Shown: positions 16,938 through 26,955, counted from the stretch's first letter. The stretch: DNA of 64,000 bases from Sipunculus nudus (GCA_026874595.1 JAPPUL010000089.1:434001-498000), one strand, 5' to 3'. Translations and numbers: made by a program. Notes: a model not told the origin generated them from the letters alone.

Positions 16938-19427
16938 TTATCCTAATTCTGAAAGCTTCTTAAGATATAATTCCTGTTCCTCAGTAGATTTACCTAAAGA
17001 CTTTAATATTTCAATACGTTCAGACATATATGTATATGCATTTTTGTAATCACCTTTTAAAACATATCCGTATACTATGCCAAGACAAGATGTTGCAACT
17101 TCAGGCAGATTAGATTTCTGTTTTTCTTCTTTGTAGGCTATTTGATATATTTCAAATGCTTTATTCGTGTTACCACTTGTTTCATATGCATACGCAAGCC
17201 TGTTATAATTAAACGGGATTTTAGGATTTAAAGTTTCGTTGATAGGGATAAATGTATTGTAATATTCTATAGCATCTTGAGCATTACCAGATGCAATGCT
17301 TGCATCTCCTAGGTACTTAGTTGTAAGAGCTAGCATCCTGGGGTCATTCTGAGTTTGCCTGTATGGAAGTGTAGATTCCAATGCTTTTGTTGCCTCATTA
17401 TATTTCCCAGTCTCAACATAAGCCTGCCCAAGGTTTAACGCTACCGCAGCATTATCTTTAGGGATATCATTTTCTGATAATATATTATAACCCTTCTCAT
17501 ATTCTAACACAGCTTCTTCAACTTTACCTTGTTTATAAAGAACAAGACCTATATTGTTGTGCGATATCGCTATGCTGTATTGGTCGCCAAGCTCTTGAGC
17601 AATTTCTAAAGCTTTATTATACTCTTGAAGCGCCTTATCATTATCATCTGCTGCATAATGCAAAGCTCCGATATTGTTATGTATGGCTATAAGACGGGGT
17701 TTAGCAGGACCGTTAGAATAATTTAATGCTTTGTTGTAATTTTCAATAGCAAGCTCAGTTTCATTTTGATCTTGATATATAGCCGCAAGATTGATGTAAT
17801 TGTTCCTAAGCCCAGGCTTAATACCCAGCTTTGTATCTATTTCAATAGATTTTTGAATATAGCTTAAAGCCTTGTCATATTCCCCTTTCTTTTGATAAAC
17901 GAGGCCCAAGACACTGTATGAAGAGGATATATCAGGAACAGAACCCGAATCTTCATTAATGGAGATAGCGTTATTGATGTTATCAATTGCCTCATCATAT
18001 TTGCCAAGCCTGTACTGCACAAGCGCAATATTTCTAAGGAACGTAGCGGTAAATGGACGTGCACCGATCTGCTGGCTTGCAGACAAAGCCTGGCTGACAT
18101 TATCCATAGCAGGATAAAAAAGCCCACGTTTTAGATTAATAATTCCTATATGGTTGTTATATAGTATAGGACTTGTTATTGAATTAATCTTTCTGCCAGC
18201 TTCCTCAGCCTTCTTGTAAAAATCTAGTGCATCATTGTATTGACCTGTAAGGCGAGCGACCTCACCTAAGTTGTTATAAATTGTAATAATTGGATAAGAG
18301 TTTTTAAGTGTCTTTAAAGATTCAAGTGCTCTTTGCAGGTAATTTTTAGCTTTAGAATAATTGCCTTTACTAATTTCTATTTCAGCAATATAGTTTAGAG
18401 GAATTGCCTCCCCTGGTTTATCATCAAATTGTCTTCTTAAAGCGAGAGAATTGTTGAAGAACTTTAGAGCCTTATCATAAAAGCCTTGAGTCCGATAAAC
18501 ATATCCGATATTGTTACTAATAACAGCAACGTTTCTACTTAGTAACTGTTCACGATAAAAGATAAGAGAACGTTTGAATGAAGATAGAGCCTTATCATAT
18601 TCACCTATTCTAGTATAAATGAACCCGACATTATTGCTACTGTATGCGATACCAGCGTCATTGTTAATCTCTTCATTTATCTGAAGAGCTTGCTTATGAA
18701 GGATTAAAGCGTTTTCGTAATCGCCCCGAGCCTGAGCGATTCTGCCAAGCCAAGCAACAGACCTGGCTTCTTCGGTTTTAATTTTAAGCTCCTTACTGAT
18801 ATTCAAAGCGATGGTACCATGCTTATAAGCCTGCTCAAACTGCCCTTGATAGAAGTAAAGCTCTGCTAGATTAATATTAGAAGAGTACACTCCGATACGT
18901 ATTTTATTTTTCTCGCTATTATTAAGCGCGATATTATAATTCTTGAGAGCGTTATCGTAATCGCCTTGCAATGTAAAAATGAGTCCAATGAGGTTATGAG
19001 CCTCATGGTCTTCAGGATTATTCTTAAGAGCCTGAGCTAACAAATCCTGAGCAGTTTTGATATCGCCAAGGTCAACTTCTATTTCAGCACGACGGACCAA
19101 AGGGTTAGTAACAAGAGATTTATATTCCTGTTCAGATATATTTTTGTCTTGGATTTTGCTACTACCTTCATCTTTGGCATTAGTTTGAGTGTTTTGAACT
19201 TTAGAGACAACTTGCTTAGCGTCTTGTTTGACATCGTCGCTTATCTTTTCAGCAGATTCTTTTTGCTTGTTAAGCTGTTCAGACTTTTGTATGACATCGT
19301 CTTTTATATCGTCTTTATTTTGTTCCTGTCCTGGCAAATGGTTGTAGAGGTTTTTAGATAAGAGGGTAGTAGAGCTTAAAAAGAATATAAACGTAAATAA
19401 TATAAATGTCTTAAATAAGTAATTCAT
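16938..19427 (-). CDS. Large exported TPR-repeat protein
   Basis: 829-residue protein with an N-terminal hydrophobic signal (FKTFILFTFIFFLSSTTLL, residues 5-23), a charged Lys/Gln/Asp linker of about 80 residues, then tetratricopeptide repeats filling the rest. Repeat units such as GDYDNALKNYNIALN, GEYDKALSSFKRSLIF and GKYDEAIDNINNAISIN recur at 34-40 residue spacing, about 16-18 in all; several are of the longer 40-residue kinesin-light-chain kind. Likely a periplasmic or surface scaffold for protein partners. Single gene with its own promoter (19513-19542); function unknown. Confidence 0.85.
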   Translation of the reverse strand: MNYLFKTFILFTFIFFLSSTTLLSKNLYNHLPGQEQNKDDIKDDVIQKSEQLNKQKESAEKISDDVKQDAKQVVSKVQNTQTNAKDEGSSKIQDKNISEQEYKSLVTNPLVRRAEIEVDLGDIKTAQDLLAQALKNNPEDHEAHNLIGLIFTLQGDYDNALKNYNIALNNSEKNKIRIGVYSSNINLAELYFYQGQFEQAYKHGTIALNISKELKIKTEEARSVAWLGRIAQARGDYENALILHKQALQINEEINNDAGIAYSSNNVGFIYTRIGEYDKALSSFKRSLIFYREQLLSRNVAVISNNIGYVYRTQGFYDKALKFFNNSLALRRQFDDKPGEAIPLNYIAEIEISKGNYSKAKNYLQRALESLKTLKNSYPIITIYNNLGEVARLTGQYNDALDFYKKAEEAGRKINSITSPILYNNHIGIINLKRGLFYPAMDNVSQALSASQQIGARPFTATFLRNIALVQYRLGKYDEAIDNINNAISINEDSGSVPDISSSYSVLGLVYQKKGEYDKALSYIQKSIEIDTKLGIKPGLRNNYINLAAIYQDQNETELAIENYNKALNYSNGPAKPRLIAIHNNIGALHYAADDNDKALQEYNKALEIAQELGDQYSIAISHNNIGLVLYKQGKVEEAVLEYEKGYNILSENDIPKDNAAVALNLGQAYVETGKYNEATKALESTLPYRQTQNDPRMLALTTKYLGDASIASGNAQDAIEYYNTFIPINETLNPKIPFNYNRLAYAYETSGNTNKAFEIYQIAYKEEKQKSNLPEVATSCLGIVYGYVLKGDYKNAYTYMSERIEILKSLGKSTEEQELYLKKLSELG

Positions 19428-19751
19428 AAGTATACTCCAAGAATGAGAATAAGTTAAAAAATAAAGGCACAGCTAAACAAAAAGCACCCAAAAGTAACCT
19501 TTACTATACTTTATAATAATACACAATAAAATAATAGTCAACGTAAATAACTAACAAAAGGTATATATTGTAAAGTACATGGTAACTATAAGTAATATAT
19601 ACAAAATTTGTTAAAAAAAAAAGATATAAAGCTTCAGGATAGATTATCGAGATTTTTTAGTAAAAAATAAAAAAAAGTAAAATTATATTATAAGAAAGTA
19701 ATAAGTTATAAGAAAAAGTTGTTACAAATGAGTTTTTCAAGCTAAAAGACG
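19428..19751. other. 324-base AT-rich divergent intergenic region
   Basis: Lies between the minus-strand TPR gene and the plus-strand barrel gene. It holds a likely minus-strand promoter (19513-19542) and A/T tracts, with AATTATATTATAAG-like words just before the plus-strand gene. I see no RNA gene, hairpin or coding frame. Confidence 0.6.
19513..19542 (-). promoter_or_regulatory. Possible promoter for the TPR gene
   Basis: On the minus strand TTGACT (19542-19537) is followed after 18 bases by TATTAT (19518-19513), about 85 bases before the TPR gene start. One base off consensus in the -35 box and one in the -10 box. Confidence 0.45.
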
Positions 19752-21095
19752 ATGTCAAACAGCGGAAATGGAGGAGGGACGGTTTACAGATTCAGCATAT
19801 TACTTATTATATTTTTGTTACTAATCCCTAAATTAGCAAAGGCCTCACAATATACAACCTACGCGAAATTAAATAGTGGAACAAACCTGCTTTCATTATA
19901 CTCAAGCGCAACAGAACAAGAAAGGAAGGGAAAAACCTTTTACCTGTCAGGCTATGGGCAATATGGATTTGATGGTAATAGCTATTACGGTTATATACTA
20001 GGAGCCTATGCAAAGTATTTCGGAGAGCTGTCGATATCGTACGTAGAACGCGACAAAGTGGAATTAGTAGGTATAAAAGAGAAAGAGAGCGCATATAATA
20101 TATCGTATGGAAATAATATAGGGATATTTGGATTTGTCTTAAGCGCAAATATAATTGACGCATTTCATAAGAAGGCATTTGGTATAACAAAACACTTTCT
20201 CTATTCCTGGAATATAGGATTAAGCTTAAAGCCAGCAAGCTATATTTTAATAGAAGCAGGGGTATTAGATTTTGGAAAGCAAGCGGCATCAAAAAACAGT
20301 ATAAGGATAAAAGAAAAGAGCGAATATGTGTATGCGGGAGTCTCGATATTTATCTTAAACAATTTATTATTTAGGTTCACAAGTCATATTTTCCGAGAGA
20401 ATCGAGTAAAAATAGGAGTATACCTAAGGTATACGCTATTAGACGAGTTACTAAGCTTTGAAAGTTTATTTACAACGGAGCCGCTGGGTTTTGGGATATT
20501 TTTGAAAGTGAAAACGAAATACGTATCCCTTCGGGCAGGATTTATGTTTGAGAGTAAAGATAAGTATACGGGGATATTCGGGTTAAGCGTATATCTAGAA
20601 TCGAGTTCTTCTGACAAAATCTATACAGGGATCCCAGAATTGATAGAAGAGGGAGAAAAAGAGAAAAAGAAAGTTTTAAAAGCGGATGGTATAAATATAA
20701 ATACAGCAAACGCAAGAGAACTAATGAAGCTGCCGGGTATAGGTGCTAAGATTAGTGCACGTATAATAGAATATAGGAAGAAGCATGGAGAGTTTGTATC
20801 TAAAGAAGCGCTACTTAAAGTAGTAGGTATAGGCCTGGTAAAATTTGCAAAGATAAAGCCTTATATAAGCGTTGGTGATGTAAATCCTTTAAAGAGTATA
20901 GATAATTGGAAGATGAAAGACTTTATAAGAGAGCTTGGGTTCTCAGCGTTGTTATCGCGTAGATTAGAACTATATATAATAGCAAACAAGCCAGTAAGAT
21001 ATCCAGAGAATCTATTAATGGTAGAAGGGTTTGGATATAAAGAGCTAAAAAAGTTAAAGGAACGGCTGCAAAAATATGGGGTTAAAGAGGAGTAA
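19752..21095 (+). CDS. Outer-membrane barrel-like protein with C-terminal ComEA-type helix-hairpin-helix domain
   Basis: 447 residues in two parts. After a signal peptide (FSILLIIFLLLIPKLAKAS, cleavage near residue 32) come about 260 residues with alternating hydrophobic/aromatic strands (YLSGYGQYGF, YYGYILGAYAKYF, LSISYVERDKVELVG), the texture of a PorV/PorQ-like outer-membrane barrel. Residues about 310-375 are a classic ComEA HhH pair: GININTANARELMKLPGIG, KISARIIEYRKKHG and LLKVVGIGLVKFAKIKPYI; about 70 more residues may be a third and fourth HhH. HhH domains bind double-stranded DNA without sequence preference. The start is ATG at 19752 with a weak ribosome site; a strong GGAGGAGG lies inside at about 19770 but no start codon follows it. 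The next gene overlaps by 20 bases. Confidence 0.7.
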   Translation: MSNSGNGGGTVYRFSILLIIFLLLIPKLAKASQYTTYAKLNSGTNLLSLYSSATEQERKGKTFYLSGYGQYGFDGNSYYGYILGAYAKYFGELSISYVERDKVELVGIKEKESAYNISYGNNIGIFGFVLSANIIDAFHKKAFGITKHFLYSWNIGLSLKPASYILIEAGVLDFGKQAASKNSIRIKEKSEYVYAGVSIFILNNLLFRFTSHIFRENRVKIGVYLRYTLLDELLSFESLFTTEPLGFGIFLKVKTKYVSLRAGFMFESKDKYTGIFGLSVYLESSSSDKIYTGIPELIEEGEKEKKKVLKADGININTANARELMKLPGIGAKISARIIEYRKKHGEFVSKEALLKVVGIGLVKFAKIKPYISVGDVNPLKSIDNWKMKDFIRELGFSALLSRRLELYIIANKPVRYPENLLMVEGFGYKELKKLKERLQKYGVKEE

Positions 21096-22752
21096 AGAAG
21101 TAAGGGCAGTAGTCACTTTACTAAATCTACTAATCATATTGTTATGTATAACTAATAGAGCTAAAGCTTTAAACGACGTAAAAACATTTTTACATTTTAG
21201 ATATCAAGAAAAGACAACAAAATTAAATAAGGATGGAACAAAGACTAAGAGTAGTGGATATTACTCAAAGGTGGAATTAAGACATAAAAGCGGTTTTAAA
21301 ATATTACTTGGCTTTGATGAGCGTATAAATATAGCCCCAAAGGCGATTAAAACTCGTTATAATTTTATAAGTTTGGGTTTATATTATAAAAGTAAAGGAG
21401 GGCTTTTAGACTATCTTGCGATAGGGGATTATATATTAAATATAGGCCAACATTTAGTATATGGCCAAGCGTATGGTAATTACGTATGGGATATAAGCAA
21501 ACACCCATTTAAGAAAAGAGATTATGGTATAAAAAGTTACGTATATCCAGGCTCCCTTGGTTCGCTACAAGGCATAGCGTTTAGGGTTAAATTAAATGGG
21601 TTTAAAATAACGCCATTTCTTTTTCTAAATATGCGCAAGCTGCCAACAAGCTATTTTTCAAAAGGGCATGTAAATATTAAATACAAAGACTTGATAACAA
21701 CAAGCAGCTGGCGTTCAAATGGGAAGAAGAAGACGCATACCCATAATGAGATAGGGTATGGTATAAATGGTTTTTATGCTGGCAGGTGGTATAAAATTGG
21801 TCTACTTGTAAGTTATGTAACCTTATCAGAAGGTCTTTACGCAAAGAAAAAAGAAGATAATATAGATGAGTATAGGGGAGAAAATCTTTTAAACGAGTCA
21901 ATTTATTTTGATATTTATCTATTAAACAGACTAATAAATATCTTTGGTGAGACTGCGCTATCAGCGTATAAGAATATTTTGTATAATAAATATGTAATAG
22001 GGCATTCAACAGTTTTTGGAAGTATAATAAAGAGTAAATCACTATCCTATACACTTCAAATAAGATATATAAGCCCCGAATATCAAGCACCCCACGGGAG
22101 TGAAGTATTATATAAAAGGCGTGATGAGCTTGGGTTTTCAAATGGCATAAATATATATTTATTCAAGTCAAAACAAAGTAGTTTAGAGCTACAGTTTCTA
22201 GCAGACATATCAAAGCCGGCGTCAAAGTTATATAATAGCGTATGGCATTACATGTTTGACTTTAGGCTTGAGTATAAGATATTAGAGAGTACGTATATAA
22301 GTTATGTATTTGTTAATAGATATAAAGATTACTATAAAAGCTATAGGCTACGCAGGAAGCACCAGGTAAATGTAGTTAGTAAATTTTATAAGGGTATTGA
22401 GATACGGTTTCGGTATGAGAATATATATTCGAAACGAGATGATGAGGTATTGGAGCATGAGGGTAATTTATTTTATATACAACTTAGTTTTATGAAGGAG
22501 CGAAAATATTTGTTATATGGCCGAGTAACGTTCTACAAGGCATTAGATTACGATGCAAGTCTTTATATATACGAAAGACATTTGTCGCGTTGGTATTTCC
22601 CGGTACAAAGATTTCAGGGTATAGGAACGAAGTTTGATTTTATATTGAAGGGGTACGTAAGTAGTTTTGAATTTGGGATACGCTATAGTGCAGATAAAAG
22701 GACAGACAGATTATACAGTGCGTTGTATATTAATTTGCAATATAGGTTATGA
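21076..22752 (+). CDS. Predicted outer-membrane beta-barrel protein
   Basis: 558 residues with a signal peptide (VVTLLNLLIILLCITNRAKA, about residues 12-31) followed by regularly spaced amphipathic, Tyr/Phe-rich strands (YSKVELRHKSGFKILLGF, ISLGLYYKSKGG, FDFRLEYKIL-like stretches) up to a last strand SALYINLQYRL ending in an aromatic-then-Leu, as expected of an outer-membrane barrel. I do not recognise a family. It overlaps the HhH barrel gene by 20 bases and must be translated with it. In Bacteroidetes, related HhH proteins carry a large barrel in the same chain; here the two appear as adjacent genes, which is inference. Confidence 0.65.
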   Translation: MGLKRSKEVRAVVTLLNLLIILLCITNRAKALNDVKTFLHFRYQEKTTKLNKDGTKTKSSGYYSKVELRHKSGFKILLGFDERINIAPKAIKTRYNFISLGLYYKSKGGLLDYLAIGDYILNIGQHLVYGQAYGNYVWDISKHPFKKRDYGIKSYVYPGSLGSLQGIAFRVKLNGFKITPFLFLNMRKLPTSYFSKGHVNIKYKDLITTSSWRSNGKKKTHTHNEIGYGINGFYAGRWYKIGLLVSYVTLSEGLYAKKKEDNIDEYRGENLLNESIYFDIYLLNRLINIFGETALSAYKNILYNKYVIGHSTVFGSIIKSKSLSYTLQIRYISPEYQAPHGSEVLYKRRDELGFSNGINIYLFKSKQSSLELQFLADISKPASKLYNSVWHYMFDFRLEYKILESTYISYVFVNRYKDYYKSYRLRRKHQVNVVSKFYKGIEIRFRYENIYSKRDDEVLEHEGNLFYIQLSFMKERKYLLYGRVTFYKALDYDASLYIYERHLSRWYFPVQRFQGIGTKFDFILKGYVSSFEFGIRYSADKRTDRLYSALYINLQYRL

Positions 22753-22758
22753 TAAGTT

Positions 22759-23922
22759 ATGACTATAGTACAGCTAATAAGTCCAAGCAGAGTATCGGGA
22801 GCAGAAAAGTATGTACTTAGCTTGTCCAAAGAGCTAATGCGGCTGGGGCATAGGGTGGTGCTTATAGTAGATACGTTTAAGGGGAGAAGATTCATAGAGT
22901 ATATAAAAGGGGAGTTTTTATCAAGACAAAGCTCTAGTTATACTAATGGAGCGGGAGAGTTTAGCTTATTAGAATTTAAGTTTGGAGGGAAGTTAAATTA
23001 CTTATGCTATAAAAGGTTAAAAGAGGCGCTAAGCTGTTTGGGTGCTGATGTAATCCATACACATTTAAGCACAGCGAATTTATTTGGCATAGCAATTGGC
23101 AAAAAACTGAATATAGGAGTAGTAACAACAGCGCATGCGATATCAAAAGATAGTATATGGTATAAGTATAGCTATCGTTTTTGTGGGGGAGGTATTAGGC
23201 ATGGTAGAGCTAGGCATGGTAGAAATAAGATAATCTGTGTATCAGATGCAGTATATAAATATCTTGAGTCATCAGGCATTCCATCAAATAATCTAGTAAC
23301 TATTTTAAATGGGATAAGCTTAAATGAAGTTAAGCGAGTCACAACTGAATATATAAGTCGCAAGAGTCTAAAAATACCAAATGAAAACATATTATTTGGG
23401 GTGATAGGACACTTATCGCATAAGAAAGGGCATAAACACCTACTTAGAGCATTTTCAAAAGTCAAGATAAAGAATAAGACATTATTAATAGTAGGAGAAG
23501 GTAGGGAGGAAGATAGATTAAAGAGGGAGAGTAAAGAGCTTGGAATATTTGGGAGTGTGGTATTCACAGGATTCATAATAAATGTTGAAGAAGTGTTAAA
23601 ATTGTTAGACGTATATATATTGCCCTCGATAAAGGGAGAGGGTTTACCGCTGTCATTACTTGAGGCAATGAATAATGAGCTTGCGATAATAGCGAGTAAG
23701 ATATCAGGAGTAGAGGAAGTTTTAGAAGATGGAAAGAGCGGATATTTGGTATTACCCAAAAACGAGTGTGGTCTTATGGAAAAGATGGAAATCTTGGGTA
23801 AGGATGTAGGTCTTAGGCAGCATTTTGGGCTGAATGCAAGGAAGAAGATAAGAAAGCTTAAACTGGATATAGAAAGTAATGCAAATATGGTTTTGAGTGA
23901 GTATATAAAAATGTCTACTTAA
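22759..23922 (+). CDS. GT4-family glycosyltransferase
   Basis: 387-residue GT-B fold enzyme. N-terminal acceptor domain begins TIVQLISPSRVSGAEKYVLSL, with VIHTHLSTANLFG and VVTTAHAISKD; the nucleotide-sugar domain has FGVIGHLSHKKGHKHLL, LLIVGEGREEDRLK, VVFTGFIINVEEVLKLLDV and the E-x7-E signature in EGLPLSLLEAMNNELAI. All are typical of GT4 transferases for surface polysaccharide or lipid-linked sugars. Sugar and acceptor unknown. It starts 6 bases after the barrel gene and its end overlaps the convergent TonB-like gene by 8 bases. A 15-base imperfect tandem duplication (23196-23225) gives the GIRHGRARHGRN stretch. Confidence 0.88.
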   Translation: MTIVQLISPSRVSGAEKYVLSLSKELMRLGHRVVLIVDTFKGRRFIEYIKGEFLSRQSSSYTNGAGEFSLLEFKFGGKLNYLCYKRLKEALSCLGADVIHTHLSTANLFGIAIGKKLNIGVVTTAHAISKDSIWYKYSYRFCGGGIRHGRARHGRNKIICVSDAVYKYLESSGIPSNNLVTILNGISLNEVKRVTTEYISRKSLKIPNENILFGVIGHLSHKKGHKHLLRAFSKVKIKNKTLLIVGEGREEDRLKRESKELGIFGSVVFTGFIINVEEVLKLLDVYILPSIKGEGLPLSLLEAMNNELAIIASKISGVEEVLEDGKSGYLVLPKNECGLMEKMEILGKDVGLRQHFGLNARKKIRKLKLDIESNANMVLSEYIKMST

Positions 23923-24997
23923 TTTTGACTTTTCCTCTAATGCTAACCTTCCCTTCAATAAGAATTTTGTCTGATTTTGAAATAGATGGAGGGAATATAG
24001 TAAATATCATATGCAAATCTTTATATGAAAATCTGCTGGGAACTTTTTTAAGAGAGATAGAATTAAAAGTTTTTTGGACAGCAATAAACTGCATTTCAAC
24101 GGAGCCATTATCAAGGAATCGAAAATCTTTTATTTTACCGGAGTTATGGAGGTTAAAGACAACGCTAATAGGAGTACTTATGTGCATAATTTTATTAGCA
24201 ATAAGTTCAAGAGGAGCATATCGGTAAAACCATCTATTCCCAACGGTTTCAAGAATATATTGCATATAGTCCTTATGAGTAAACTCATCAAAGCCTTGAA
24301 AGGAGTATTTGGAATCAGCCCCATTTAAAGAGAGGTCAAAAGAGAAGTCCTGCCAGTCGTTAGGATTTCTAAGGTAAAGCGAGCTTGGAGGTTGGTAAAT
24401 ATATTCTTTGAGGTGCCCTCGTTTTTGAAGCCATAAATCAGTTAAGCTTAAAGTTTTGTTTTTAGTCTCATCAAGCTTCTGGTTGGGGTTGGTGTTATTT
24501 AAATCGTTGTCTAAATTATTTTTTATATGCTTGTATTGGCTCTTATTTTGAATGACAATATTGTTAGATTCCAGTGCTTGTATATTTGCTTTTATACTTT
24601 GCTTTTTCTTGTCAAAATGCTTTTTAGAGGGTTTTGAGGCAGAGTGGTTTATAGAAGAGGCGGGGGAATAATCTTGTTCTAAAAGGTTAGGGTTATTAAT
24701 GAAGACAAATCGGTTAAGCTTAGAGGAGGGGGTGTTATTTTGGTTATGCTGTTTTAGTTTGGGATTATGGTTTATGTTATTATTTTTGCTATTTTTACTA
24801 AAACTTTTATAAGCAAGGGAATCACTCTTTACTGGGACGATATTATTGCTATTTGCAGGACTTGGTATTTGAGTAAAGATAATGCTAAGATGTAAAAACG
24901 TTGCGATAGAAAACTTATTAATTAAAGGGTGCTTAAAAGGTGCAAAAGATATAAGCCAAAGTATAAATATTGTTAAAAAGAAAAGCAAAACACTCAT
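23915..24997 (-). CDS. TonB-like protein with Asn/Lys-rich linker
   Basis: 360 residues. Two hydrophobic N-terminal segments (VLLFFLTIFILWLISF, residues 3-18, and FSIATFLHLSIIFTQI) anchor it in the inner membrane. A long Asn/Ser/Lys/Gln-rich linker of about 150 residues follows, then a folded end of about 150 residues. The end contains ISVVFNLHNSGKIKDFRF followed by FIAVQKTFNSI, which has the strand-turn-strand-helix pattern of TonB C-terminal domains (usually V.F.I...G.V..V). No ExbB/ExbD is beside it. I call it TonB-like on topology and this weak motif only. Confidence 0.5.
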   Translation of the reverse strand: MSVLLFFLTIFILWLISFAPFKHPLINKFSIATFLHLSIIFTQIPSPANSNNIVPVKSDSLAYKSFSKNSKNNNINHNPKLKQHNQNNTPSSKLNRFVFINNPNLLEQDYSPASSINHSASKPSKKHFDKKKQSIKANIQALESNNIVIQNKSQYKHIKNNLDNDLNNTNPNQKLDETKNKTLSLTDLWLQKRGHLKEYIYQPPSSLYLRNPNDWQDFSFDLSLNGADSKYSFQGFDEFTHKDYMQYILETVGNRWFYRYAPLELIANKIMHISTPISVVFNLHNSGKIKDFRFLDNGSVEMQFIAVQKTFNSISLKKVPSRFSYKDLHMIFTIFPPSISKSDKILIEGKVSIRGKVKIK

Positions 24998-25124
24998 AAA
25001 TAAAACTACCTGTATACATCTACCTTATAAAGTATCTAATAAATACAGTTCAGGCAAAAAAGATAGCTATAAAAAAGTGGAAGTAATATAAGTAATATTA
25101 TAAAATCTAACACATATAAATTCC

Positions 25125-25154
25125 AAATAGTAGATTAAAAAATAGTAGATTAAA
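25125..25154. repeat. 15-base perfect tandem duplication upstream of metG
   Basis: AAATAGTAGATTAAA is repeated head to tail (25125-25139, 25140-25154) in the 254-base divergent spacer between the TonB-like gene and metG. No other feature stands out in that spacer. Confidence 0.85.
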
Positions 25155-25251
25155 GAGGATTAAAGAATAAAAATCAAAGACAAGATAATATAAATAAGCT
25201 AAATAAAATATATAAGATTTCTATATACGAAAGAAGGAAGAAGGAGAAAAT

Positions 25252-26955
25252 GTGAAAAAGAAGAAATATCTAGTAACATCAGCCTTACCCTATGCAAATG
25301 GGAGTATACATATAGGGCACGTAGCAGGAGCGTACTTACCAGCAGATATATTTGTAAGATACAGTAGGATGTGCGGTCATGATGTACTATACATATGCGG
25401 AACAGACGAACATGGCGTACCGATAACGATAAAAGCAAGCCAAGAGGGCAAAAGCCCCCAAGAAGTAGTTAATTATTATAATAAGGAGATAGGCGAGAGT
25501 TTTAAAAGACTAGACATAAAGTTTGATAATTTTTCGGGGACCTCAAAAGAAATACACCATAAAAAGAGTAAAGAGTTTTTCCTAGAATTAAAGAAGAATG
25601 GATATATAAGAGAAAAAGAGAGTAAAGAATATTACTGTCAAAATGATAAAATGTTCCTACCGGATAGGTTCATAATGGGAGGCTGTCCATCCTGTGGTTT
25701 TGCAAGTGCACGAGGCGATGAATGTCCAAGTTGCGGCAAATGGCTTGAAGCGGATAATTTACTAGATCCGAGGTGTAAGTTATGTAATACTAGACCTATA
25801 AAGAAGGAGACAAAACATTGGTATCTGCGGCTTGAAAAGTTTAGTGATAGATTAAAGGAATGGATAACGAAGAAGGATTATTTACGCGGGAGCGTAAGAC
25901 AAAGTGCGTTATCATGGATAAATGAAGGGCTTGGGGAACGAGCGATAACGCGAGATTTAGAATGGGGAGTTAAGCTGCCACTTAGCGTATCAGGAGGCGA
26001 GAGTAAGGTATTATATGTATGGTTTGATGCGCCGATAGGGTATATATCCTCGACAATGGAGTGGTCGGAGAAGGAGGGTAAACCTGAGGGGTGGAAAGAA
26101 TATTGGTTTGACAAAGAATGTAAACTAGTACATTTCATAGGTAAAGATAATATACCGTTTCATATAATAGTGTGGCCGTCGCTTTTGCTGGGTCAGAATA
26201 TGGGTTATATATTGCCTCACGACGTTCCAGCCAACGAACATCTTACAATAGAAGGCAAGAAGCTATCAACGAGCGAAGGGAACGTAGTATGGGTAGATGA
26301 TTTTCTTGAGTATTTCCCAAAAGATATGTTAAGATACTATCTAGCAGCCCAAGCTCCAGAGAAGAAGGATGCAGATTTTTCGTGGAAGTCCTTCCAAAGT
26401 AAGATAAATAAAGATTTAAATGATACATTAGGCAATTTTATAAACCGAGCATTAAGCTTCATAAATAAGAATTTTGAAGGTATAATACCTAAATATAGAG
26501 GAGAGATAAAAGATTTTGCAGAAGATAAAGAAGTGCTTAAGGAGTTAGAAGAGATACCTAAGAAGGTATCTTTGTTGTTATCGAATTTCGGGGTACGAGA
26601 TGGGATATTTGAAGTAATAAGGCTTGCGCAAGTAGGGAATAGATATTTTGACCTAACAAAGCCTTGGGTACTACAAAAGACATCTAAAGAGCGCTGTGGA
26701 GATGTTTTGAATGTATCAGTATTAATAATTAAGGTACTGGGAGCTTTATTGTATCCGTTTATGCCAGGCACAGCATTACGAATATGGGGCTTTCTAGGAG
26801 AAGAGCAGAGTATACTAAAAAAGCTTATTTGGGATGATATAAGTAAAATGAGGGAGGATGGAGGAGGGGAGGTAGGAGCTATTGAGAATTTATTTAGACG
26901 AGTTGAGGATAAGGAAGTGGATAAGCTACTTAATTTAAATAAACGAGGGGAATGA
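25252..26955 (+). CDS. metG: Methionyl-tRNA synthetase
   Basis: Class I synthetase charging tRNA-Met. Visible are ALPYANGSIHIGHVAGAYLP with the HIGH motif (about residue 20), a double zinc knuckle (CPSCGFASARGDECPSCG, then CKLCNTRP at about residues 142-180), YVWFDAPIGYISST and HFIGKDNIPFH. The KMSKS loop reads KLSTSEGN (about residue 334), as in the MetG1 branch where KLSTS is usual. 567 residues: there is no C-terminal EMAP/tRNA-binding domain. The start is GTG at 25252 after AAGGAGAAA. The next gene starts within its stop (ATGA). Confidence 0.95.
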   Translation: MKKKKYLVTSALPYANGSIHIGHVAGAYLPADIFVRYSRMCGHDVLYICGTDEHGVPITIKASQEGKSPQEVVNYYNKEIGESFKRLDIKFDNFSGTSKEIHHKKSKEFFLELKKNGYIREKESKEYYCQNDKMFLPDRFIMGGCPSCGFASARGDECPSCGKWLEADNLLDPRCKLCNTRPIKKETKHWYLRLEKFSDRLKEWITKKDYLRGSVRQSALSWINEGLGERAITRDLEWGVKLPLSVSGGESKVLYVWFDAPIGYISSTMEWSEKEGKPEGWKEYWFDKECKLVHFIGKDNIPFHIIVWPSLLLGQNMGYILPHDVPANEHLTIEGKKLSTSEGNVVWVDDFLEYFPKDMLRYYLAAQAPEKKDADFSWKSFQSKINKDLNDTLGNFINRALSFINKNFEGIIPKYRGEIKDFAEDKEVLKELEEIPKKVSLLLSNFGVRDGIFEVIRLAQVGNRYFDLTKPWVLQKTSKERCGDVLNVSVLIIKVLGALLYPFMPGTALRIWGFLGEEQSILKKLIWDDISKMREDGGGEVGAIENLFRRVEDKEVDKLLNLNKRGE

